A DNA stretch of 64,000 bases from Caldicellulosiruptor naganoensis (GCF_026914285.1 NZ_CP113864.1:471501-535500), one strand, 5' to 3'; counted from the stretch's first letter, positions 16,826 to 29,108 are shown. A program made the numbers and translations. The notes: a model not told the origin generated them from the sequence alone.

Positions 16826-19800
16826 ATGATTAAAGCTAATTTAAGCAAACGTTTGATGTCAGTTTTAATTGTTTTGAGCTTTTTAGTTTCAATCATTTTG
16901 CCACTTTCAATTTTTGCTGCAGATGAAAAAACAACTCTTATCATTCACTACTACCGCTACAACGAAGATTATCAAGGCTGGAACCTGTGGATTTGGCCTG
17001 TTGAGCCAGTTGGGGCAGAAGGGAAAGCGTATGAGTTTACTTCTAAAGATGACTTTGGTATGAAAGCAGTTGTAGAGCTTCCTGGCAAAATAACTAAAGT
17101 GGGTATTATCGTAAGAAAGGGCAATTGGGAAGCAAAAGATGTTGCATTTGACAGATTCATCTCTAACATCAACGGAACAAAAGAGGTTTGGCTAATTGAA
17201 GGAGAAGAGCAAATCTACACATCCCAGCCTCAAAAAACTCCTAAGATGACAGCTTTCATTGATGGACTTAATACAATCGTTGTAAAGCTTGCGAAGAAAG
17301 CAGATATTCTTCCAAATAACAAAACTCAAGGGTTCAAAGTTACGGCATTTTATGAAGAAATTCCTATCAAAAAAGTTGAGCCTGTCTTGCCAAAGGTAAA
17401 TAAGAATTTCAAACCAGAAGAAGCTGGTTATGAGCTAATTGATGGCGGAACAAAGGTAAGATTTATCTTAAAACCAGGTGCAGGTGATTTTAAGTTTACA
17501 GATACAACCGGTAAACTTGATGTATACGTTTCTGGAACGATGAACGACTGGGGCGGGACAGCTTCTTCCGAAGGAAAATATAAACCACTTCCTGAATGGA
17601 AAATGACATGGAATCCGCAGAAAGGATACTATGAGCTTGTAAAAGAGCTTGGCAAAGACGGTGTAAACATTGGTGCTAAGTTCAAGTTCACATCATGGGA
17701 TGGTACATCTGCAAAGTGGTATCCAGATGGAATGGGGAATGACAAGGTAATTGAGGAGCTTTACACAGGTAATGAGAAGATAACAAAAGTTGATACTTTT
17801 AAGATTACAACTGAAGAAGAACTTGAGCCGCAGGTACCATATGTTGTTTCTAAAGACGGTTTTAAATCTACAATTGCTCAGGCAAGAAACATATTAGACA
17901 ATCCAAAGTATTACTATAAAGGTAACGATTTGGGATGCACATATACTAAGGCTTATTCAACATTCAGACTGTGGGCACCGACAGCAATTGGAGTTATACT
18001 AAGGCTCTATGATGATTATAAAACTACCAAGTATAAAGAGTATGAAATGGAGCAGTCTGTCAACGGAACATGGTATCTTAAGATAAATGGAGATTTGAAA
18101 GGGAAATACTACCAATATGAAGTTTGGCATGCTTCTAACTCTATAACCGACGATACGATCAGAAAATATGTTGTGCCAGACCCATATTCAAGGGCAACTT
18201 CGGCAAACTCTGAAAGAACTTTAATCTTTGATCCAAAAGATACAAATCCAGTTGGTTGGGAAAAGGATACATTTATAAAGCTTGAAAACCAAGAAGATGC
18301 AATAATTTATGAGACGCATGTCAGAGACTTTACAATAGATGCTTCAAGTGGTGTAAGGCCTGAGTACAGAGGTAAGTACTTAGGATTTACTCAAACAGGG
18401 ACAAAAGGGCCGAATGGCGTAAAAACAGGTATTGACCATTTGAAAGAACTTGGCATAACACATGTTCATTTGCTTCCAACATATGACTTTGGTTCGGTAG
18501 ATGAGACGAATCCTGACAAAAGCTATAACTGGGGATATGATCCTGTTTTATATCAGAATGTTGAAGGTTCATATGCTACAAATCCAAATACAATTGCAAG
18601 GATTAAAGAGTACAAACAGATGGTTATGGCTCTACACAAGGCAGGGATAGGTGTTATTCAAGACGTTGTATTTAACCACACATTCCAGATAGGAGACGCT
18701 AAGTTTTCAATATTCGACAAGATAGTACCAGGATACTTCTACAGAAAAGACAAAGATGGTAACTACTCAAATGCATCAGGTTGTGGCAATGAAATTGCAA
18801 CCGAAAAACCAATGGTCAGAAAGTTTATAATTGATACGTTGGTGTACCTCACGAAAGAATATCATATAGATGGTTTCAGATTTGACTTAATGGCTGCAAT
18901 AGACAGAGTTACTATGGCAAAAGCACAGGAAGAAATAAGGAAGATAAATCCATCAGCAGTAATCTACGGCGAAGGCTGGATGGCAGGATCATCGCCACTT
19001 GACCCGTCACTGAGAATGGAAATAGGTTCATTCAACCAAGCAGGGCTTCACATTGGACTATTTAATGACAGGATTAGAGAGGCAATCAGAGGCAATCTTG
19101 ACAATGAGTCTAGAGGATTTATGCAAGGGAACTACTCATTTAGACTTGAAGATTTAAAGAGAGGTATTCAAGGTGGACTTGGAGATTTTGCAACAGACCC
19201 GGATGAATGTATCAACTATGTATCTGCACATGATAACTTGACTTTGTGGGATAAACTTCAAAAGAGTGTTCCGAACGAACCAGATTACATCAAGGATAAA
19301 ATGGGCAGACTTGCAAATGCAATCGTTTTGACAGCACAGGGTGTTCCGTTCTTACACGGCGGTGTTGAATTCAACAGAACAAAATATATGAATCATAACT
19401 CATACAATGCAGGCGATAAAATTAACAAATATGACTGGAATTTGAAAGTAAAGTGGTACAATACTTTCAAGTACTATCAGGGGCTAATTGCATTAAGAAA
19501 AGCTCATCCAGCTTTCAGGATGCCAACAGCTGAGGATATCAAAAAGTACTTGACATTTATCCCAACACCTAAAGGAACATTAGGATACAGACTAACATAT
19601 CCGAAAGATACATGGAGTGACATTATAGTTGTATATAACTCCACAAAGAAGGCTCAAGAGATAACATTACCAGAAGGAAACTGGGTTGTTGTTGCAAACG
19701 GTGATGAGGTTGGAACAGCACCGATTAAGAACTACACAAACTATGTATCAGGAAAAGCTGTTGTTGCACCGATTTCAATGTTTGTGGCTTATAAGAGCAG

Positions 19801-20236
19801 CACATTCCCGCAAGGATATACAATGGTCACCGGCAAAGACCCTGTATCTATTGAGACAAGTCAGGCTGTATTAACACCAAAGGTTTACGGAACAGGTAAT
19901 GTTGCCGTTACTTTCAATGTTAAAGTACCGGCTGGAACAGATGATGATGTTATCTACTTGGCAGGTTCGTTTGGTAAGGCTGGACTTTCTGACTGGAATC
20001 CAGGTGATAAGGATGGAGCAATAGAACTTGTAAGATTGCAAGACGGAACATATACTGTGACCGTAAAACTTAACGCAGGTGAAACATTCGAATATAAATA
20101 CACAAGAGGCAGCTGGTCTACAGTTGAAAAAGGTGCAAATAAAGAAGAGATAGAGAACAGAAAACTAACAGTTACAGATGAAGGCGGCGGAAAGATGACA
20201 GTCAACGACACGGTTTTGAACTGGGCTGATAAATAA
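16826..20236 (+). CDS. Secreted type I pullulanase, multi-modular
   Basis: About 1136 residues, cleaving alpha-1,6 links in pullulan and branched starch outside the cell. The order is signal peptide (to FAADEK); CBM41 starch-binding module (~30-135); a second beta module containing [10 protein letters not shown] (~180-310); CBM48-like N-domain (~355-460); the GH13 barrel with pullulanase signature YNWGYDP; and a C-terminal CBM20 (~1030-1136). Catalytic residues by position are nucleophile Asp687 (GFRFDLMAA), acid/base Glu716 (IYGEGW) and Asp803 (SAHDN). The second ATG at 16826 is used because AGGAGG is only three bases before the first. There is no SLH tail, so it is probably released. A perfect promoter lies upstream, and an SLH starch-binding gene follows. 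Confidence 0.95.
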   Translation: MIKANLSKRLMSVLIVLSFLVSIILPLSIFAADEKTTLIIHYYRYNEDYQGWNLWIWPVEPVGAEGKAYEFTSKDDFGMKAVVELPGKITKVGIIVRKGNWEAKDVAFDRFISNINGTKEVWLIEGEEQIYTSQPQKTPKMTAFIDGLNTIVVKLAKKADILPNNKTQGFKVTAFYEEIPIKKVEPVLPKVNKNFKPEEAGYELIDGGTKVRFILKPGAGDFKFTDTTGKLDVYVSGTMNDWGGTASSEGKYKPLPEWKMTWNPQKGYYELVKELGKDGVNIGAKFKFTSWDGTSAKWYPDGMGNDKVIEELYTGNEKITKVDTFKITTEEELEPQVPYVVSKDGFKSTIAQARNILDNPKYYYKGNDLGCTYTKAYSTFRLWAPTAIGVILRLYDDYKTTKYKEYEMEQSVNGTWYLKINGDLKGKYYQYEVWHASNSITDDTIRKYVVPDPYSRATSANSERTLIFDPKDTNPVGWEKDTFIKLENQEDAIIYETHVRDFTIDASSGVRPEYRGKYLGFTQTGTKGPNGVKTGIDHLKELGITHVHLLPTYDFGSVDETNPDKSYNWGYDPVLYQNVEGSYATNPNTIARIKEYKQMVMALHKAGIGVIQDVVFNHTFQIGDAKFSIFDKIVPGYFYRKDKDGNYSNASGCGNEIATEKPMVRKFIIDTLVYLTKEYHIDGFRFDLMAAIDRVTMAKAQEEIRKINPSAVIYGEGWMAGSSPLDPSLRMEIGSFNQAGLHIGLFNDRIREAIRGNLDNESRGFMQGNYSFRLEDLKRGIQGGLGDFATDPDECINYVSAHDNLTLWDKLQKSVPNEPDYIKDKMGRLANAIVLTAQGVPFLHGGVEFNRTKYMNHNSYNAGDKINKYDWNLKVKWYNTFKYYQGLIALRKAHPAFRMPTAEDIKKYLTFIPTPKGTLGYRLTYPKDTWSDIIVVYNSTKKAQEITLPEGNWVVVANGDEVGTAPIKNYTNYVSGKAVVAPISMFVAYKSSTFPQGYTMVTGKDPVSIETSQAVLTPKVYGTGNVAVTFNVKVPAGTDDDVIYLAGSFGKAGLSDWNPGDKDGAIELVRLQDGTYTVTVKLNAGETFEYKYTRGSWSTVEKGANKEEIENRKLTVTDEGGGKMTVNDTVLNWADK

Positions 20237-20253
20237 GGCAAAGAGTTATTCTT

Positions 20254-20308
20254 ACCCACCTTGCGCACCATCCAAGCTCTAAAAGATGGATAGGTGTGCA
20301 AGGTGGGT
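20254..20308 (+). terminator. Very strong intergenic hairpin
   Basis: About 21 paired bases (ACCCACCTTG... with ...CAAGGTGGGT) and a ~12-base loop, without a T-run. It sits between the pullulanase and the starch-binding gene and may stabilise the pullulanase message or limit read-through rather than end transcription fully. Confidence 0.6.
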
Positions 20309-20352
20309 GTTAATCCTCTAAAACCAAAATGGAAAGAGGAGGCTAAAGAAGG

Positions 20353-23300
20353 ATGAGAAGAATCTTAAAAAAAGTCTCTTGCTTTTCTGGTAAGTATTGC
20401 TTTAGTATTTTCACTGGTTTTAAACATTTCGCCTCAGCAAGCAAGGGCCCAAGATACTATCAAAATTGTAGGTAACTGGCCGGATGCAGGCAATTGGAGT
20501 TTTGACAGCTCCAAAATTGTTTTGAGTGAGACTTCAACTCCGGGGCTTTATTATGGTGAGTATACATTCGCAACTGGTGGTACCTATGAATTCAAAGCTC
20601 GTGTAAATGGTAACATATGGTGTACGGGCGCACCAAAAGTGGGAGGTGACAATACAAACATACCACTTAATGTTTCTGATGGGCAGACAGTGAAATTTTG
20701 GTTCTTCAAAAATTCTCAGCTTGTTATTGACAGCACTCATTTTCCAAATGGGCCAGCAGATTTAATTGGAACTCATTCATTTAAATTAGTAGGTTTAAAT
20801 GGTCAATGGGATCCAAATGATAGTATTGGATGGTTTACAAAGGTTACAGATGCTACTTATAGCTATGTATATGACAATACTTTAAACGATTACTCTTTAC
20901 CTCATAATGGATTCAAGATTGTAGTAGGAGGTTTTGGGGATAATTCCTGGGCATGGAATGGCGCGAGTGATGGCTCAGTAGTTAAATTTCAAGAGGGTGG
21001 AGGAAATATTGATTTAGCTCAGTTAAAAGAATCAAATGGCAATTTACTCAAAACAAAGTTTTATCTTGATATCTTAAATGGTTGGCTCTTTACAGAAAAA
21101 GACCTGACAAATATTCAACCGCTTGATTTCGCAAATAACGGGTCTGTAATTGGTGGAAGTTCAATTCATCTTGCATGGGCGCCATATACACCAAATGCGA
21201 ATCCACTTTCAGCTAAGCTTTACTATAAGATAGTTGATGTGAACAGTAATAGTGAATTGGTTAGCATGACTGATTACAGTACAAGCAATAGAATAGATAT
21301 TCCAAGAGAGTGGATAGGAAAGACAGTTAAAATTATTGCAAATGCTAAGATAGGAGAGATAACAGGACCAGCTGTAGAGTTTGTTATAAATATTGTGGAT
21401 TTACCTCAAGATGTAATAAAGTCTGCGGTAGATTATATAACTCAAAATTCTATAAACCAATCTTTTATAAAATTATCTCAAGGAGATAGTTTAGATAGTG
21501 TTACAAACAACTTTTCAGTTGTAAACTCATACGTGTATAATGTAGTATATAATAACAATGAGTATCCATTAACATTCAATATCGATTGGTCTACTGATAA
21601 CTCCAATATTCTAATAATAAATGGTTCAAATGTAACAGTTAATAGACCGTCAGCCGGTGATATACAAGTTACCTTAAAAGCAAAAGCTAAATTTGGAAAT
21701 GTCACTTCAGATTATGAAAAATCTTTTGTGCTGACAGTTAAGAAGTTTTTATTGGGAATTGACGGTGGTGTTCTAGTTACATTTAACGTAACTGTACCTG
21801 ATTATACACCTGCTAGTGACAGCTTGTATATAGCAGGAGATTTTAAAACAGATAGACTTCCTTTATGGAACCCTGCGGGAATAAAACTTACAAAGGTCGG
21901 AGACAAGAAGTTTACTGTTACCATGTATCTACCAAATGGTGCAACCATTGAATATAAATACACACGTGGAAGCTGGAGCAAGGTTGAGAAAAATAAATAT
22001 GGAGAGGAAATAGCAAATAGAATTTTGATTGTAAAAGCACCGTCTATGGAAGTGAACGATACTGTTGAAGCATTTGCTGACCTTGGACCAACTGCTCAAA
22101 AACAGCCTGACATATATATACCACCAACACCATCTGTTGTAAACATAGGTGAAAGTGGTAAATTGATAAAAGCTGAAGGTGGTATCAAAGCAGTACCGGA
22201 TAAAGACAATAAGTATAAAACTAGCTGGAACAAATGCATTGAATGCGGTTATTAGCAGTGATAAATACGTTGTCTTAGTAAAAGCTGGAGCACGTACTTA
22301 TCCAAGGGTTGAAATAGATAGCAGTGCACTTGCAAACTTAAAAGGAAAGGGAATAAAGAATATTGGGGTTAAATATCCGAATGTTTCTATCAATATAGAT
22401 GTCTACAGTCAAAAGATTGATAACATAAATGTTACTGTAGCTGATGTCGAAAAGCCGAGCATTAAAGTAATTGAATCAAATATTATTAAAAACATTGATG
22501 ACTATACTATACTAAAAATTGTAAAGGCTCAGAATGTTAAGGTTCTTGCAAACAATGATTCTGATACTTCTGTTACTTACTATTACTCAATAAAACTTGA
22601 TAGTCCGTTAGAAGAAGGAACGGTTCCTTATCTATTAGTTGATAACAAATGGATTCCGATAAAAAACTATGTGATAAAAGATGACTACGCTATTATAAAA
22701 ACAAACAAAAGTGGAACAATTGCATTTGTTAAGATTGATAAGAAATTCGGAGATACTGAAGTAGATAATTCCAAGATAGCTGAGCTTATTAGCTTAGGCA
22801 TAGTGACAGGCGATTCTGAAGGCAATCTGAAGTTAGATAAACCGGTGACAAGAGCTGAAACCTTTAGTGTTTTAGCAAAAGCATTAGATATAGACCCTCA
22901 TGTTTATGTTGGTGGATTTGTTGATGTTCCACGAAATGCATGGTATGCAGGATATGCTGAGGCATTGAGAAAATTGGGAATTATTGAAGGTTATTCTAAT
23001 AAACTTTATCCGACTGCCAATGTCACACGTGAACAATTGGCAAAGATTGTTGTAAATGTTGTACAGAGATTTGCAAAATTAGATACAACAGATAATGTAA
23101 GTATTTCTGATTTAAACAAAGTTTCAGGATGGGCAAAGGACTTTGTTCTAAAGGCAGTAGCAGCGGGGTTGATGAGTGTTAATGAAGATAAATTTTTCAG
23201 GCCACAAGACTTTGCAACAAGATAGGAAGTGTTTGAGACAATATATAATTTACTTTCCTTCATCAACCGAAATCTTAACAGCTACATTGTTAGCGACATA

Positions 23301-23642
23301 AAACCAGCTGGCGTTGAAGTAACATTTAAAGTAAAAGTTCCACAAAATACACCTGATGATAACATTCATATAGCCGGAACTTTTGCTATAGCTGGTTACA
23401 GCGATTGGAATCCAGGGGATAATAACTTGAAACTCACAAAAAATCCAGATGGAACATATTCAATCACGATGTATATTCCTGAAGGAACAACCATTGAATA
23501 CAAATATGTCAGAGGCGAGTGGAGTAAAGTAGAAAAAGGGCCAAATGGCGAAGAACTTTCAAACAGGAGGGTAACAATAACAAAAGGTGCGAATAACAAA
23601 ATGCTTGTTGAAGATGAGGTAGCAAAATGGGCTGATAGATAA
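20353..23642 (+). pseudogene. SLH-anchored starch-binding protein, broken in three places
   Basis: One long gene of ~1095 codons. The order is signal peptide, two beta modules with GNWPDAGNW and NGQWDPND motifs, an FN3-like and an Ig-like domain, CBM20, a linker, three SLH repeats and a second C-terminal CBM20. No catalytic domain is seen, so its role is to hold starch at the S-layer. The start ATG at 20353 follows AGGAGG. The lesions are a surplus A in a seven-A run at 20367-20373 inside the signal peptide, a surplus A at 22217-22220, and an in-frame TAG at 23223-23225 within the third SLH. Each is a single-base change, so sequencing error, decay or slippage are all possible. It follows the pullulanase and should be co-regulated. 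Confidence 0.85.
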
Positions 23643-23681
23643 TTTTAAAAGAAAGTTTTGCTAAGCTGTGAATTTAAGTAT

Positions 23682-23725
23682 AGGATAGGATTGGAGTGAG
23701 TGGCTCCAATCCTATCCTGTTTGTT
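23682..23725 (+). terminator. Rho-independent terminator
   Basis: Perfect 15-bp stem (23682-23696 with 23704-23718) with a 7-base loop, followed by GTTTGTTT. It closes the starch cluster and overlaps nothing coding. Confidence 0.75.
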
Positions 23726-23774
23726 TATTAGAAAAAAAGGGTTGATAAACTTTAAAGACGAGGGTGTAAGATAT

Positions 23775-25760
23775 ATGCGCAAAAACAGAGCGATAGAAAG
23801 TTTAAAAATGGAGAAAATAAAAGCTTTTTTGAAACAACTATTTGCTGACAGATTGGATACTACTAAGTACATAAGCTTTATTCTAATAGCTACTATAGGG
23901 ATGATAATTGTATTTGGCAGTTATGCATTAGCGCGTGAGATAGCAATTTCAGCTGAGGTAAAAGCAGCAAAAAATTTAAAGCAGTCAATTGAGGAGTATT
24001 TGAGATATAAACTTATGCTTGTTGAAGTACAAGCTAATTCGTTTGCGAATAATAAGCAAATAATAAAACTGTATTCACAGTATAATTTACTTGACGATTT
24101 CGAAAAGTATTCTATTGATAATGCAATTCAGCAGTATTTGAATTCAATATCAGATACAAGCAGAATAATATCTTTTATTGTTTGTATTCCAACTAATCCA
24201 AATATTACACCACAACTTCGCGGACAAAGTCCATATACAACAAATGGATTGGCTTCTTCAAGGGATGTTGTTAACTTGCTTAAAAAAGAGGGATGGGGTT
24301 ATATTCCTAAAGATATTGAATTAAAATTAGGAGCTTCTGAAGAAGATACGGGTGATTCAATTTCGTATACTAAGTTTATTACTGACAATAGAAAAAAGAG
24401 CGGTGTTATAATATTTGGCGTAACACATGAGATATTGAGCGAGATACTGAGTGAACATTATCAAAATTCCAAAGAAAGGTTTGTAATAAGAAATACAAAA
24501 GGTGATTCAATTTATGAAAGCGGAAAATTAAAGCCAGCAGACTTAGAAAAAATCAGTGGTAACATTTATAAAATGGTAGGTAATAAGTTGCTTTATAAAG
24601 AGAAATTTTCTTACCTCCCTTTAGAAATCGTTGTTGAAAGAGATGTAAGTTTTAAAAGTAAAGTATTTATACCTTTCATGATACTCATAGCTGTTTTATT
24701 CCTTTCATGGCTTGTTCTTTCAACACTGATTAGTAATGTTAAAAGAGAACTGAAATTAATAGGTGACTTTTTGGTTAAAGAAGAATTGCCAGCAAACAAC
24801 AAAGGGTTAATTTTGCAAGAGTTTTTTGAGTCTGCACAAGAACTTATTGCATCAAAGCAAGAGATGATTAGAAAACACAGAGAAATTACTGAAAAATTCA
24901 ATAGTTTTGTAGAAACATCACTGAAAAATATAGATTCAATGCTTTGCCGAGTTCGAGAAATAGAAACAGAATTAAAAGGAATAGAAGGTATTTGGTCAAG
25001 GTTTAAGGAGTTGTTCTTAAGCATATTTGAAAACATCAATAAAATGAAGATAAGCAATGAGAAATTTGAGAACAAATTTAATGAAAGCATAGGCAAAAGC
25101 CGTACAGAAATTCAAATTTTAAAAGAGAGTTTAGATTTGTATTCAAAAGGAATGGAAAATGTTGAGACAAACAGAAAGATGGTGTTTGAAAAACTAAGTA
25201 GAATAACAGAACAAATGGAAAAGTTAAAAGAACTTATTAAATTTAAAGATGAAAGCTTGAAATACGTAGAGGAACTTGACATTATTTCGCTCAATGTAAT
25301 GATAAAAACAGCAAAAGATGAGACAAATAAAGTTTTGAATGCAATAAGTCAACAATTAATATCTCAAACACGGCATTTGAAAAACAATTTATTGAGAATA
25401 GATGAAAGAACCCAAGCTCTCTTAGAAGTGTACACGAAAGCAAGCAGCAACGGAGAGTTGGATTTGACCGAAATGCAGATAAGCACCAAGAAGTATTTTG
25501 ATGAAATTGATGTCATAGCCCAAGAAATAGTGGAATCTATGAGGTTGTTACAAGAAAAGATTAATAGCCAAAAAGACATTACAGATAGGATATTTAACAA
25601 TTACAATCTTGCATTTGATAAAATTAGCGAAATTTCTGATTATTTTTACAGTGTATACAATCACATCAAGATATTAAGAGGGTTAATAGAAACCTTAAAA
25701 GACCACTTTACAAATATCAAGGACATGATTGCTAATATTCAAAAATATTGGAGTGATTGA
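23775..25760 (+). CDS. Chemoreceptor-like membrane coiled-coil protein
   Basis: 661 residues. TM1 at about 37-57 and TM2 at about 300-325 enclose a ~240-residue extracellular domain. The cytoplasmic part (~330 residues) is almost all coiled coil. The segment DIISLNVMIKTAKDETN looks like a degraded version of the methyl-accepting chemotaxis tip (LALNAAIEAARAGE), so it is related to chemoreceptors but probably cannot bind CheA/CheW in the normal way. The start ATG at 23775 follows GAGGGTG. The stop is one base from the next gene, a protein of the same design. The position right after the starch genes suggests sensing or surface organisation linked to starch, but this is inference. No exact function is known. 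Confidence 0.7.
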   Translation: MRKNRAIESLKMEKIKAFLKQLFADRLDTTKYISFILIATIGMIIVFGSYALAREIAISAEVKAAKNLKQSIEEYLRYKLMLVEVQANSFANNKQIIKLYSQYNLLDDFEKYSIDNAIQQYLNSISDTSRIISFIVCIPTNPNITPQLRGQSPYTTNGLASSRDVVNLLKKEGWGYIPKDIELKLGASEEDTGDSISYTKFITDNRKKSGVIIFGVTHEILSEILSEHYQNSKERFVIRNTKGDSIYESGKLKPADLEKISGNIYKMVGNKLLYKEKFSYLPLEIVVERDVSFKSKVFIPFMILIAVLFLSWLVLSTLISNVKRELKLIGDFLVKEELPANNKGLILQEFFESAQELIASKQEMIRKHREITEKFNSFVETSLKNIDSMLCRVREIETELKGIEGIWSRFKELFLSIFENINKMKISNEKFENKFNESIGKSRTEIQILKESLDLYSKGMENVETNRKMVFEKLSRITEQMEKLKELIKFKDESLKYVEELDIISLNVMIKTAKDETNKVLNAISQQLISQTRHLKNNLLRIDERTQALLEVYTKASSNGELDLTEMQISTKKYFDEIDVIAQEIVESMRLLQEKINSQKDITDRIFNNYNLAFDKISEISDYFYSVYNHIKILRGLIETLKDHFTNIKDMIANIQKYWSD

Positions 25761-25761
25761 A

Positions 25762-27662
25762 ATGACAAAGTCATACAGACTGATTCGAAATAGAGTTTCG
25801 GTTAGTTTACTGACATTGTTTTTACTTTTGTTAGTTGTTTCGGTTTTGGTGAACTATACCATACCACAAAAAAGTTTAAAAGAATCAATAGAGACTGGAT
25901 TTTCAAGTGATACTGTAGCAACTGCTGAAGCTGTTGATAATTATTTTGGATATATAACAGAGATGTTGATGTTTTTGGCTTTGAATAGAGATTTATCTAA
26001 TGTTTTGTCTATGCCTGAGAGTGATAGAAATAAGATTGAGAACGTAGCTTCTTATAATCTTGTTTTATCAGTCCTTAAGGATGCTGCGAAGAGATTGCAG
26101 GGAGATTTACTCATCACCGTGTCAGGCTATTCTCTATATGTTGATAAACAAGGGAAGGTTTTGACCAGGAAGCTTAAAGAGGAATCAAATTTTAGAAAAT
26201 TGGCTGTTATTGAATCAGATATCCCAGTGGAAATTTATGCTGATAGCGAAAAGTTGAATTTTAGGATTAATATAGTCAATTTGCTTTCGTCCAAAAAAGT
26301 TGGTGAAATAAATCTTTGTATTCCAAAATCCAATTTGGAAAAACAATTAGATCAGTTTAAAAAGAAATACAATGTAGTATTATTAGCAAACAATTCAGAG
26401 ATTGTTGGTAAATTTAATAAGAATACTGCTTACGTCAGCAAGAGTGTTGATACTTTAGATGGAAATTTTATATTGTATTTACAAATAAGTAAAAGTAACA
26501 TGTATAAGGATTTGAAGATTATTCAACTGCTGTTTGTTAGTGTGTCAATTGTTTCTATAACTTTAATTGTATTCTTAGCCTTTTTTATTGCTCGTATTAT
26601 AATGAATCCGTTATCGCATTTAAATGGTTTATTTTTAAGTGTTAGGGAAAAAGATTTTACTTTTAGTATTTTAGAATCAAATTTCAAAGACGAAATTGAG
26701 TACGTTTTTGATAGTTTTAAAAAGATTGTTGATTCTTTAAGAAAGTCTCTTAAAATTTTGAAAGATATAACCGGAAGTGGATACTTTGATAAGGAATATT
26801 ATACAAAAATTGCTTCAAAAAGTAATGAAGTATACGACAGCATTTTTAGGACTTCGAATATGTTAGTGGAAAACTTCCAATATCAAGATAAGCTTTTGAA
26901 TAAAATTTTGGACGAAGCAAAAACGTATTGCACAAGTCTGGATCATTTTAAGGATAGCATAAGGTCGCAAATGTTAAAATTGGATAGGTTAAAAGAAATT
27001 AACAGCAAAATAAAATTAGAATTCAATAAATCAGAATAAAATATTTCAGAGGTAAAAAATATTACCAAACTGTTTAGTGAAACGATAATTGAAATAAATT
27101 CCACATTTAATGAGTTGAAGAAATTGATAAATGATATGGATTCGAGAGTAAAGGCGTTAAAGCTTGTCGAGCTTTCGGCAAAGATTGAAGTAAGAAATGA
27201 AGGAAATATACAGTACTATAATATAGCTAACGTTGAAAATTTAACAGTCAGTATTCAGAATTTAGTTGACAATTTTAGATCTATCCTTCTTGAGAATGAA
27301 AATATGAACCAGAAAATAATTGAGGAAATTAGTAAGATAAGCAAAGTAATAGAAAAAATCCACAATTTATTGAGAATGCAAACAATATGCAACGAAAGAA
27401 TTTGACAAATATTGAAAATTTATTTTTGCTTCTGCAAACTGTTATTGAGGAAGCCGAAAATTTAAAACAAAGAACTGACAAATTGGTACAAGAGATAGAA
27501 GAGAAGAGAAAAGATTTGACAAAAGCAATTGGTACTGTAGAAGATGTATTGAATAAATGTTTCGATCTAAAATATCAAGTAGAAGCTGTCATTAAAGAAA
27601 CCAATACAATGAGCAGACTTATTGAAGAAGCAAAAGCCTACATTTCAGTGTATAAAATATAA
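25762..27662 (+). pseudogene. Second chemoreceptor-like coiled-coil protein, broken
   Basis: Same layout as its upstream neighbour: TM1 near residues 15-35, an extracellular domain, TM2 near 255-280, then a long coiled coil. An in-frame TAA at 27037-27039 interrupts the coil, the same frame then continues to 27405, and a frame change near 27385-27405 leads to the last 90 residues ending at 27662. The ATG at 25762 overlaps the ribosome-binding region GGAGTGATTG, which also holds the stop of the gene before it. If translated it would give a 425-residue receptor lacking most of its signalling rod. Sequencing error cannot be excluded. Confidence 0.72.
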
Positions 27663-27700
27663 GAAAATCAAAGAGATGCAAAAGGGGCAGAGTAAAATGA

Positions 27701-28435
27701 TTACTCTGTCCCATTTTTGTTGTCAGTGAAAGTATTTTGTACATAGTAGGCACATAAGTGTTTTAAGCAACACATATTACATTTTGTGTTTTTCTTAACA
27801 CACAACTGCTTGCAATGTTTAACAATTAAAGCATGAAATTCATTAAAAAGATAGGTATCATGCTTGATATTTGTCATAATTAACATTTGCAAATCATTAT
27901 ATGAAATTGTTTCACTCTGGATTAATCCGAGTCTGAAAAAGAGTCTTTTTGTATAGGCGTCAACAACAAAAATAGGCTTTTCAGCTCCATAGAGTATTAT
28001 ACTGTCAGCAGTTTCATATCCTATACCTTTTTGTGAGAGCAATTTCTCTCTCAGTTCTGGAATTTCAAGGCTAAAAAGCTTTTGCAAGTCAGAATTAAAT
28101 TCGTTTTTCAAAAAACTACAAAAATCTTTTAATCTTTTAGCCTTTTGATTGTAATAGCCTGTTGGACGAATTAGCTGAGCTAAGATTTGGTCAGGAGTTT
28201 GCAGAATTCCTTCAATTGACAGAATATTCGCTTTTTTGAGATTTGAAATGGCTTTTTCAACTGAACTCCACGATGTATTTTGAGTCAAGATTGCACCAAC
28301 AACCATCTCAAACTTTGTTTCAGCTGGCCACCAGTTTTGAGGACCCCAAAATTCGTGCAATTTTTGAAATATTTCACATAACTTCCGAGAAAGATCTACA
28401 TCTTTCGGTTGAAAAGAACTGCTGTTGGTGTTCAT
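27701..28435 (-). CDS. MagIII-like DNA glycosylase of the endonuclease III family
   Basis: 244-residue HhH-GPD base-excision repair enzyme. The helix-hairpin-helix is QKGIGYETADSI (residues 136-146) with the catalytic Asp159 in VVDAYTKR. A 4Fe-4S cluster loop with spacing C-x6-C-x2-C-x5-C lies near the C-terminus. The lysine that makes endonuclease III a lyase is replaced by Glu141, as in MagIII-type 3-methyladenine glycosylases, which are monofunctional. It therefore probably removes alkylated purines and leaves an abasic site. It starts 10 bp after the gene behind it on the minus strand and probably shares its transcript. Confidence 0.85.
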   Translation of the reverse strand: MNTNSSSFQPKDVDLSRKLCEIFQKLHEFWGPQNWWPAETKFEMVVGAILTQNTSWSSVEKAISNLKKANILSIEGILQTPDQILAQLIRPTGYYNQKAKRLKDFCSFLKNEFNSDLQKLFSLEIPELREKLLSQKGIGYETADSIILYGAEKPIFVVDAYTKRLFFRLGLIQSETISYNDLQMLIMTNIKHDTYLFNEFHALIVKHCKQLCVKKNTKCNMCCLKHLCAYYVQNTFTDNKNGTE

Positions 28436-28445
28436 GCGTCTGTCT

Positions 28446-29108
28446 TTACACTTCTCCTTTCTTTATGACAGTAAATTTGTACACAGATTTTAAAAAGACA
28501 TTGAAAAAATCATTTGAGTGGTCACCTTTTATAATAGAAAGCAAAGAATAGTCCTCTGGACTTTTGCTTCTGTCGACATAGAGCGTTAGAACAATCATTT
28601 CTCCTTCAATCATAGAAGAATTTTTAGCTTTTGCAATTTCTCTAAGCGGGTAGAACATAACCGCAGCATTTATGTATTTTGACGAAAGGTCAATCTTCTC
28701 AATGTAGATATTATAAACTCCTGCTTCAAATAAATTTGATTCCAAAATCTGTTGCTTTATAAATTTTATCACTGGATTATAGTACTTCATCTCTGACGGT
28801 AAGACCTTATTTTTGTAATAGACTTTCTGCGATGAGAGCACATCCGAGTTTTTACTGCTTACAATATAAATAGCATCTGAAACCTTTTCTAAGTAAGTAG
28901 TAGAGTATACGGATGAGTATACACTATTAACTTGGTTGCCCTTTTTTGTATTTTCTTTGCCTGCTGATGTGATATAGTACTGCCTTTGATTATTAAAAGA
29001 ATTTGTTTTTTTTGATTGCTGAGTATTGTCAACAATAGCCCAAATGATATACATGGGAACAAGTAAAAAGGCCAGTATTGTAAAGAGTTTGACTATTGTT
29101 TTATTCAT
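28446..29108 (-). CDS. Membrane-anchored protein of unknown function
   Basis: 220 residues with one N-terminal hydrophobic segment (about 7-27, LFTILAFLLVPMYIIWAIV) and a mostly polar extracellular domain. No family was recognised. Features that can be seen are a Ser/Tyr-rich stretch (SVYSSVYSTTYLEK) followed by an alpha/beta-looking domain. The ATG at 29108 has GAGG about 11 bases upstream. It precedes the DNA glycosylase gene by 10 bp and diverges from the xylan operon; the 290-bp region between them holds the XylR-type operator. Confidence 0.6.
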   Translation of the reverse strand: MNKTIVKLFTILAFLLVPMYIIWAIVDNTQQSKKTNSFNNQRQYYITSAGKENTKKGNQVNSVYSSVYSTTYLEKVSDAIYIVSSKNSDVLSSQKVYYKNKVLPSEMKYYNPVIKFIKQQILESNLFEAGVYNIYIEKIDLSSKYINAAVMFYPLREIAKAKNSSMIEGEMIVLTLYVDRSKSPEDYSLLSIIKGDHSNDFFNVFLKSVYKFTVIKKGEV

